The notes below the pieces were generated by a model. It was not told where the DNA came from. It was given only the letters and a program-made list of their open reading frames with translations, and made no database searches. The position numbers were made by a program, and so were the translations under genes. This document shows, in pieces, positions 59,023 through 64,000 of a stretch of DNA of 64,000 nt. Where the stretch lies: NCBI RefSeq assembly GCF_002158905.1, contig NZ_CP021431.1:2232001-2296000 (forward strand), given 5' to 3'. The DNA is from Yoonia vestfoldensis. Its GTDB lineage: Bacteria; Pseudomonadota; Alphaproteobacteria; Rhodobacterales; Rhodobacteraceae. Position 1 is the first letter of the stretch. Each line of letters begins with the position of its first letter.

Positions 59023-59241
59023 TCACTCTCCTTTCGCTGCGGCCGACAGGCTGCGCTCCAACTCAGCTGCAAAGTCGCTCAAAACGTTCTGCCGGGATTC
59101 AAGGGCCGCATCTTCTGAAAGACGCTCGATCTCGGCCGCGAGCTCCGCCCGCTCGCTGTTAGCTTTTCCAATCCATGCCACAGCAACACCGCCAACGATT
59201 ATCGCTGCAACCAGGGCTCCAATTTTCTGTTCTCGGCTCAT
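59023..59241 (-). CDS. small protein with one membrane helix and a coiled coil
   Basis: 72 residues: MSREQKIGALVAAIIVGGVAVAWI forms a membrane anchor, followed by a heptad-like charged helix (SERAELAAEIERLSEDAAL, LSDFAAELERSL). AGGAGG is at the right distance from ATG 59241. Function unknown. The 59242-59425 stretch upstream holds no other supported gene. Confidence 0.5.
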   Translation of the reverse strand: MSREQKIGALVAAIIVGGVAVAWIGKANSERAELAAEIERLSEDAALESRQNVLSDFAAELERSLSAAAKGE

Positions 59242-59425
59242 GGCCACCTCCTGTTAAGAGCACACCATCAACCGGAGCGATTCACGGTGCCTCTGCCAAG
59301 CAATCGGCATGTCTGGACGCCTGGTTGAGGGCCACGCAAAAAAAATTGCGGCAGGACGATCCGATCAGGTTACTTGCATCTACTGAAGGCGTCGCGACAG
59401 ATGCCGCTGGTCAAAGATTCAGGGC

Positions 59426-59719
59426 ATGTACCGGTTCATATTACTTATCCTGCTTCAGTTCGTCGCCGTACCACCGGCCTACACCGTCCATGTGACCGGC
59501 ATCGCCAACGTAATCGATGACGACACGCTGGAAATCCAGGGGCAGCGCATCTGGATGCATGGGATCGATGCTCCAGAAAGCCGGCAGATCTTCGAGAACC
59601 CAGCGGACCAGCGCTAGCGGTGCGAGCAGGAGGCCGCATTTCTCCGTGAAATTAGGAAGCAGTTAAACGCAATCACATGCCTCGCGACGACAGAATTCAT
59701 GTTCCAAAAATCTACATAA
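59426..59719 (+). pseudogene. thermonuclease (SNase-like) remnant
   Basis: MYRFILLILLQFVAVPPAYTV is a signal peptide, followed by VIDDDTLEIQGQRIWMHGIDAPESRQIFENPADQR, the first part of staphylococcal-nuclease-like domains (catalytic Asp/Arg region). A TAG at 59615-59617 interrupts, and the continued frame (RCEQEAAFLREIRKQL) decays within 35 codons to TAA. Such nucleases are common beside plasmid transfer genes. No supported gene between 59720 and 59803. Confidence 0.7.
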
Positions 59720-59803
59720 ACCTTATTATGCGCCCCTATACTTAGCGTTGCGATAGTATATTATTGTATGTATGCTAAACTCCTATCCCGGAGGCTCCAC
59801 AGC

Positions 59804-60499
59804 ATGCGCCATTTACTCAAGAAGCTCCTCCCCTCGGTCGCAGTCGCTTTGACCGTGACAAGTTCTTCGCTGCCAATACCCGCCCGCGCGCAAACATACC
59901 CGATCGATTGCGCGATCCTCTTGTGTCTGTCTGGCGGCTGGCCCGCTTCCGACCCTTGCGCCCGAGCCCGCGCCGAGTTCATCCGGCGGATTACACCTTG
60001 GCCAGTGGAACCGCCGCTGCAAATCTGGCGCTGTCCCATGGGCGCCTCTTATGAGAGCGATCGGCTATCAAACAACGCTGGCCGCATCTTTGAAGCCTTG
60101 TACCGGGCGAACAGCCGTCGACCACTCCAATCCTTGCCAGTCGACGATCTCGTTCCCACTGATCGGGCACTCCGGCTCGCTCAGGATCGCGCAGACATCG
60201 ATATCAGCGGACCTGAGTTCAACTTCGTGCGTTCCATCCGCGTCTTCGATGTACGGTATGCCCGACAGCACGAGTCTGGGCGCGATGGTGACTGCAACCG
60301 AAGCGCGGCCGTGGTTCTCGGCACTTACGGGACCCAAGGTGACTTCGCCTGGCAAAGGTCTTCCGTCACAGCTCTTCCTTCGGCTCACGTAGGCCTTGAT
60401 CGCTGGGGCGAGCATTGCCCTGGCATTTATCACCGGTCCGTCTTCGTCGAGTGGCGGGACTATGAGGGCAACTACGGTTTTGAACAGGTGAACTACTAA
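59804..60499 (+). CDS. secreted hypothetical protein of conjugative-element type
   Basis: 231 residues from ATG 59804 (59768 is possible). Signal peptide LLPSVAVALTVTSSSLPIPARAQ, then a Cys-rich start YPIDCAILLCLSGGWPASDPCARARAEFIRRITPWPVEPPLQIWRCPMG and a long soluble part. This N-terminal pattern recurs in proteins beside virB1/virB2 genes of Rhodobacteraceae plasmids. The molecular function is unknown; placed ahead of the transglycosylase in what was the transfer region of the circle. Confidence 0.6.
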   Translation: MRHLLKKLLPSVAVALTVTSSSLPIPARAQTYPIDCAILLCLSGGWPASDPCARARAEFIRRITPWPVEPPLQIWRCPMGASYESDRLSNNAGRIFEALYRANSRRPLQSLPVDDLVPTDRALRLAQDRADIDISGPEFNFVRSIRVFDVRYARQHESGRDGDCNRSAAVVLGTYGTQGDFAWQRSSVTALPSAHVGLDRWGEHCPGIYHRSVFVEWRDYEGNYGFEQVNY

Positions 60500-60743
60500 C
60501 AGCGATCGGAAATCCAGCACTCATGTTCTTCGCGAGTCGTATTGTCGGGGCAGAAACTGAATGTTGCATCTTCCGAAAGATGAGCGAGTTTCCGCAACCT
60601 AATCAGAGTGTTGTGCGGATTTCAGCCGCGCTGGCGCTCGTTTACAGCAACGCTTCGCCCGAAACCCTTACCAAATCAAGTCATGATTGTTTTTGTCCTG
60701 ATCATGGGAAACGCTCAGCTAAGATTTGACCAATGAGCGCGTC

Positions 60744-60932
60744 ATGAATGATAATCCATCAGACCTTTTGGAAGCCGTTCCTGTATTCAGATTGGTGTGC
60801 CCGAATACCGGTGAGGTTGTAGGCGTCGAATACCATTGGAACAATGGCGAAGCGGGCATTTTGTGGCGCGCCGACCCCATCGACAATTATGTGCGACAAC
60901 CGTTGCAAAGCTCGAATCCGACAAACTGTTAG
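60744..60932 (+). CDS. short hypothetical protein
   Basis: 62 residues, MNDNPSDLLEAVPVFRLVCPNTGEVVG..., with a likely folded pattern (VYR-type hydrophobic alternation) but no known domain. ATG 60726 is an alternative start. Its stop overlaps the stop of the convergent gene. The 60500-60743 interval before it holds no other supported gene. Confidence 0.35.
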   Translation: MNDNPSDLLEAVPVFRLVCPNTGEVVGVEYHWNNGEAGILWRADPIDNYVRQPLQSSNPTNC

Positions 60933-61225
60933 CGATTCCCGTCGCCTTGGCCCTGCAGAAACCGTGCATAATCTTGACTGACTTCTCTTGCCTCCTCAAA
61001 CGCTCGGGCCCGCTCTTCGTCCAAACACCGGAAATACGCCTGCACATCGTGGATGTAGGTCTCAAAGTCTTGGCTTATCAGGTCTGCAAATTCGGCAATT
61101 GCAACCGAGTCATTGGGGACAAATGGACGGGCTGGCGGAAAGCATGTCTGCGCATCAGCTGCACCTGAAATAACAAGAGTCAATAATATAGCCTGTGGGA
61201 TACGCTGCAGTCGCTTCATCTTCAT
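60929..61225 (-). CDS. small secreted hypothetical protein
   Basis: 98 residues. Signal peptide (LQRIPQAILLTLVISGAADAQ), then TCFPPARPFVPNDSVAIAEFADLISQDFETYIHDVQAYFRCLDEERARAFEEAREVSQDYA, helical with two Cys. AGGAG lies nine bases before ATG 61225. This compact secreted protein type is common in conjugative transfer regions of related bacteria; no activity is known. Confidence 0.55.
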   Translation of the reverse strand: MKMKRLQRIPQAILLTLVISGAADAQTCFPPARPFVPNDSVAIAEFADLISQDFETYIHDVQAYFRCLDEERARAFEEAREVSQDYARFLQGQGDGNR

Positions 61226-61384
61226 GCGCAAATCTCCTACAGTGGGCAAGCATTAAGGTAATTCACCGGTTTTGGCGAAGGTCTGCCGACTGGACAGCCG
61301 AAGCGATAATATCACTTGATGCTCGAAAATATACTTTCGTATGTTCGTCCTGTCCATGGTGGACAAGGCGATCATGCGTCTCAA

Positions 61385-61762
61385 ATGAAGAGAAGTGTGA
61401 CCGCAGGTATGAACTGGGACATCGAAGCACCAAATGTGGTCACTGAAGCCAGATTCCGCGATCTCGTGGAGAGCGGCTATAGCGCCGAGATCTTGTGCCA
61501 GGAACCTGCGCACAAGAAAGGCCCCAGCTATTATGGGGTCTGGATCATGCGTGCGGTCTCTGACGAGGGCGTGGAAAAGCTGCTTGTCACGGCCCGTACC
61601 CGAACGACCTACAACGACATCAAGATTCGAGAGTTCAAAACCATCACTGGCGTCGTGTCTTTCCTCATCGGCATCGGCTTCTCTCATGCCGATGTCCCGC
61701 TCGAGGAAGGCCAGCGGACAACGCATAAGCTGGCTGCTTCCGAAAAGAGCAGCAGCAAGTAG
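61385..61762 (+). CDS. hypothetical protein of transfer region
   Basis: 125 residues from ATG 61385 (61409, MNWDIEAPN, and 61316 are alternatives). Soluble, with [46 protein letters not shown], an alpha/beta pattern without a known domain. The 3' end overlaps the start of the lytic transglycosylase, suggesting one operon leading into virB1-virB2-virB3 in the original circle. Confidence 0.5.
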   Translation: MKRSVTAGMNWDIEAPNVVTEARFRDLVESGYSAEILCQEPAHKKGPSYYGVWIMRAVSDEGVEKLLVTARTRTTYNDIKIREFKTITGVVSFLIGIGFSHADVPLEEGQRTTHKLAASEKSSSK

Positions 61763-62352
61763 CCTTCTCTTTTTCTGGTTTCTGGCGGGTCCCGCCTCCA
61801 CGCAAATGGTGCTGGTCATGGAGAGCGATGGCTCTCTGACCTCGTCCCGCTCCCAGGACAGTTTTGCCCGCAACTACAATGACGGCATAGGTCAGGGGTC
61901 TGCTGCTGATGAGCTAGCGATCCTCGGTGAAGATGAACCAGATATTGAACCTGACGAATTGCGTCTTGCAGCCTTCTCGCGGCCCGCTCCCCTGCCCCGC
62001 GCCGATGTTCTAGCGGCCATCGAAGCCACAGCTATGCGTTATGCCGGGCATCCCGGGCTGCGGCGTGCCGACCTCTCCGCCCGAGACTGGCTGACCCTCT
62101 ATCGCGCCAATATCGAGGTGGAGAGCGCCTACCGGCAGGATGCGATTTCAAGTGCAGGTGCCATTGGCCTTGGTCAACTGATGCCCGCGACGGCGCGTAA
62201 CCTCGGCATCGACCCGCGCGATCCGCTGCAGAACCTCGACGGGTCCGCCCGCTACCTCGCGATGATGTTGGAGACATTCGGCGATCCGCACCTGGCGCTG
62301 GCTGCCTACAACGCCGGACCGGATGCGGTCCGCCAACACGGTGGCATTCCCC
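61692..62352 (+). pseudogene. virB1: VirB1-like lytic transglycosylase, 5' part (split)
   Basis: Signal-peptide-like start ([19 protein letters not shown]), then the SLT domain: [35 protein letters not shown] with the catalytic Glu, [15 protein letters not shown] and [21 protein letters not shown]. The frame then runs into integrase sequence and stops at 62381. Its last 23 codons are at 41991-42061. VirB1 opens peptidoglycan for the T4SS channel. Start uncertain (61686 or 61692). Confidence 0.85.
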
Positions 62353-62472
62353 CTTGCTGCGGCGTCCGACTGACAGGTTGAACCCAGCGAGTTCCGTGTC
62401 GTGATACCAGTCGGTGGAATCGTGGAATGGCAGGCCCTCGACGAAGGCCTGTGTGATCTTGGTGTGGGGCAT
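62353..62472 (-). pseudogene. tyrosine integrase, codons 1-40 (N-terminal part)
   Basis: MPHTKITQAFVEGLPFHDST and [20 protein letters not shown], the start of a DUF4102-type arm-binding domain, reads on the minus strand from 62472 and ends exactly at the CTT junction. Codons 41 onward begin at 41990. Rejoined, the gene codes 408 residues up to its early stop. It starts 153 bp from the right island boundary, the usual place for an integrase at an att site. Confidence 0.87.
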
Positions 62473-62624
62473 TGTCGCAACTCCGATTTTGATGGCGCTT
62501 TGACCGCTAAGTCGCCATCGTTGTCGGGCCTTGTCGGTAGATGACACAACCGGAATTGCGAGGTAAGTCGTTGAAATACAAGGTGGACATGCAACGTCGC
62601 ATGTCGTCGGTAGGTAGGCGGCAG

Positions 62625-62637
62625 TGATTAGAAGTCA
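62625..62637 (-). other. attR-type 13-bp direct repeat (right island boundary)
   Basis: TGATTAGAAGTCA, identical to 38384-38396, inside the anticodon loop of the 5' tRNA half. Outside bases differ from those at the left copy. Confidence 0.85.
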
Positions 62638-62666
62638 GCTGCTCTATCCAGTTGAGCTATGAGACC
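62625..62666 (-). pseudogene. 5' half of a split host tRNA-Arg(UCU), island right end
   Basis: Minus strand: acceptor GGTCTCA, D arm GCTCAACTGGATAGAGC, anticodon 5' stem GCTGA and loop CTTCTAA ending TCA. The 3' stem base pairs beyond TCA are missing because the element sequence (CTGCCG...) follows. Acceptor pairing with the 3' half at 38353-38359 works with two G-U pairs. It keeps the host promoter side but cannot fold as a tRNA. Confidence 0.9.
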
Positions 62667-62719
62667 GTCACGATGCGGTATCGCGCGGTCGGGGGGCTTT
62701 TGGCAAGCCTCAAACCGCC

Positions 62720-63031
62720 TTAATGGGTCCAGACACCGCGCCGGTTGGTGGCGAAATTTTCGCCATAGCCGCCGGGGCGGATGTTGGGCTTGCGCGATTT
62801 GGGCTCTTGCACAATGGCCTCGATCCCGTTTTCGCGGGCGTAATCCAGCGCTGCTTCTTTGCTGTCGAAATACAGCTTTACCTGCGCCTGGGTGTCATCC
62901 GATGATGTCCAGCCCATCAGCGGGTCGATGCCGCGCGCGGTCTGTGCGACATGTTCCAGCACCCAGGACCGCGTTTTCGCAGTGCCCGAGGACATGGCGG
63001 TTCTGGCTGGCTTGTAGATTCGTGCGCGCAT
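62720..63031 (-). CDS. NADH dehydrogenase complex I NDUFS4-like (ETC complex I) subunit
   Basis: 103 residues. [61 protein letters not shown] and a C-terminal [19 protein letters not shown] are the conserved block of the alphaproteobacterial/mitochondrial 18-kDa subunit. It stabilises the peripheral arm of complex I. The start at 63031 gives MRARIYKP; 63052 is also open. Ordinary host gene next to the disrupted tRNA. Confidence 0.9.
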   Translation of the reverse strand: MRARIYKPARTAMSSGTAKTRSWVLEHVAQTARGIDPLMGWTSSDDTQAQVKLYFDSKEAALDYARENGIEAIVQEPKSRKPNIRPGGYGENFATNRRGVWTH

Positions 63032-63131
63032 CTTTGGCCCCTTTGCTGACAATCCCTATATGTGCAAAACGCGCAAAGCACGCAAGCCCCGCGTCAGGCC
63101 CCATGTCAGGGACCGCGTGTCAGGGACCGCG

Positions 63132-64000
63132 TCAGGCCCATTCGCCTTTGCGCATGACGGGGATCACCGCGCCGGTCTTGGTGATCCCGTCGATATCCAC
63201 CGCATCCGACCCCATCATCCAATCGACATGGATCAGGCTTTGGTTGCCGCCTTTTTGCTGCAATTCTTCGGGCGAATACTCTGACCCGCCTTGGATCGTA
63301 TCGGCGTAACATTGGCCAAGTGCGATATGACAGGACGCGTTTTCATCAAAGAGCGTGTTGTAAAACAATGTGCCGGACTGGCTGATCGGGCTGGAATGGG
63401 GCACCAAGGCCACCTCGCCGATGCGGCTGGCGCCATCGTCGGTTTGCAGCAGCGCCTGTAGCACAGCCTCGCCTTTGGTGGCGGTCGCCTCGACGATGCG
63501 GCCGGCCTCGAAGCGGACCTTGATGTTTTCGATCACATTGCCCTGATGCGCCAGCGGCTTGGTGGCGGACACCACCCCGTCGACCTTATAGGCATGCGGA
63601 CAGGTAAAGACCTCTTCGGTGGGAATATTGGGCTGGCAGATCACGCCGTTCAGCGCAGGCGATGCCCCGCCTTTCCAGATATGCCCATCGGCCAGACCCA
63701 GCATCAGATCGGTGCCGGGGCCGGTATATTTCAGCGCGGCGAAATCATGATCATTCAGCCATTTGACGCGCTTTTTCAGCTCTGCCGTATGATCGGCCCA
63801 ATTGGCCACCGGATCGTCGCCATCCAGACGGGATGCTTTATAGATCGCATCCATCAGCTTGCCCTGCGCCTCTGCCACCGGCAGGTCGGGAAAGACGCGC
63901 GCAGCCCAGCCAGCACCGGGGAAAGCGACGATGTTCCAGTTGACCTCGAATCCCACGATCGGGGCCATGGCGGGTTTGGCGGCGATGCTTGTGGCCTTTG
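63132..64000 (-). CDS. M29-family aminopeptidase, partial (N-terminal end outside window)
   Basis: The frame is open to the window edge (about 289 residues seen of roughly 410). PNIPTEEVFTCPHAYKVDGVV, FDENASCHIALGQCY and IHVDWMMGSDAVDIDGI are the metal-binding motifs of thermophilic aminopeptidase T relatives (Glu, His and Asp ligands to two metals). Cytoplasmic release of N-terminal amino acids. No start codon can be chosen within the window. Confidence 0.88.
   Translation of the reverse strand, partial: KATSIAAKPAMAPIVGFEVNWNIVAFPGAGWAARVFPDLPVAEAQGKLMDAIYKASRLDGDDPVANWADHTAELKKRVKWLNDHDFAALKYTGPGTDLMLGLADGHIWKGGASPALNGVICQPNIPTEEVFTCPHAYKVDGVVSATKPLAHQGNVIENIKVRFEAGRIVEATATKGEAVLQALLQTDDGASRIGEVALVPHSSPISQSGTLFYNTLFDENASCHIALGQCYADTIQGGSEYSPEELQQKGGNQSLIHVDWMMGSDAVDIDGITKTGAVIPVMRKGEWA

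Larger units (their letters stand above)
41991..62352. mobile_element. 20,362-bp circle-derived element inserted in the integrase gene
   Basis: The left edge carries the last codons of a lytic transglycosylase (ending at 42061) and the right edge its first part (to 62352). The left host side is integrase codons 41 on, the right host side integrase codons 1-40. Both junctions share CTT (41988-41990 and 62353-62355). Circularising the segment restores the transglycosylase in frame ahead of virB2-virB3, and removal restores the integrase (GRRSK-TYYAAAENDG). So a circular conjugative element recombined in by one reciprocal crossover. Confidence 0.88.
38384..62637. mobile_element. genomic island integrated in the anticodon loop of tRNA-Arg(UCU)
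   Basis: Bounded by the direct repeat TGATTAGAAGTCA at 38384-38396 and 62625-62637. Removing one copy with everything between rejoins the tRNA-Arg halves to a 74-nt gene with a perfect anticodon stem (GCTGA/TCAGC). The island is visibly less GC-rich than the flanks. Its outer part contains its own tRNA-Arg, two short hypotheticals, a frameshifted YaaC-like gene and a tyrosine integrase; its inner part (41991-62352) is a second element inserted into that integrase. Confidence 0.9.

Noticed and set aside
1..64000. CRISPR array, rRNA operon or replication origin
   Set aside because: No regularly spaced repeats with unique spacers, no rRNA-like sequence and no DnaA-box cluster or iteron set were seen.

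Overview
The window is high-G+C alphaproteobacterial chromosome, most likely from the Rhodobacteraceae (Rhodobacter/Roseobacter group). Signs of this are tightly overlapped ATGA/GTGA operons, a gene-transfer-agent (GTA) head-spike pair beside a capsule locus, TTAA-N7-TTAA CtrA-type sites, carnitine and dimethylarginine catabolic operons, and an NDUFS4-type complex I subunit. No rRNA genes, CRISPR array or replication origin were seen.

Layout. 1-7735: a plus-strand run of small-molecule enzymes (HAD dehalogenase end, three alpha/beta hydrolases, a PLP dehydratase, an MFS exporter, a zinc alcohol dehydrogenase, an enolase-superfamily enzyme, a SleB-like hydrolase). 7732-19724: a capsule/exopolysaccharide locus with seven overlapping minus-strand genes (flippase, polymerase, acetyltransferases, glycosyltransferases), a divergent Wzc-type kinase, the GTA head-spike genes (GhsB-like and the Rcc01079-family spike base), a metallophosphatase and the initiating sugar-phosphate transferase. 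CtrA-like sites lie in front of the flippase/kinase pair and the sugar transferase. 19963-22531: modABC. 22534-29245: a polar amino-acid transporter without an ATPase gene, divergent from a DDAH-like hydrolase, a BetI-like regulator, an aminotransferase and an AruI-like 2-oxoacid decarboxylase. 29232-36827: a gamma-butyrobetaine/carnitine degradation operon with a divergent GlxA-type regulator. 36920-38336: DUF892, a small secreted protein and a YetF-like membrane protein.

38384-62637 is a nested genomic island. A host tRNA-Arg(UCU) gene is split in the anticodon loop. Its 3' half is at 38349-38396, its 5' half is at 62625-62666, and a 13-bp repeat marks both ends. Joining the halves gives a perfect 74-nt tRNA (plus encoded CCA). 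The island carries a different, intact tRNA-Arg(UCU) at 38488-38561, apparently the replacement. The outer element holds a small acidic protein, a nuclease-like protein, a frameshifted YaaC-like gene and a tyrosine integrase. That integrase is cut after codon 40 by a second insertion, 41991-62352 (20,362 bp). The ends of this insertion are the two parts of a virB1-like lytic transglycosylase gene. Removing it as a circle at a shared CTT restores both genes in frame, so a conjugative-plasmid-like circle recombined into the integrase.

The inner circle retains virB1-virB2-virB3 and a virB4 stub, a PrlF-YhaV toxin-antitoxin pair, an IS relic and decayed plasmid genes. Its main cargo (45143-58772) is a LysR-controlled operon encoding a full amino-acid degradation route: aminotransferase, ThDP 2-oxoacid decarboxylase, aldehyde dehydrogenase, CaiB-type CoA transferase, two acyl-CoA dehydrogenases, 3-hydroxyisobutyryl-CoA hydrolase and 3-hydroxyisobutyrate dehydrogenase. 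A TAT-exported cyclase (frameshifted in a T7 run), a TPR protein and a YeiH-type transporter accompany it. The order suggests an Ehrlich-style route for valine or an analogue that avoids a branched-chain ketoacid dehydrogenase. Beyond the island, host sequence resumes with a complex I subunit and a partial M29 aminopeptidase.
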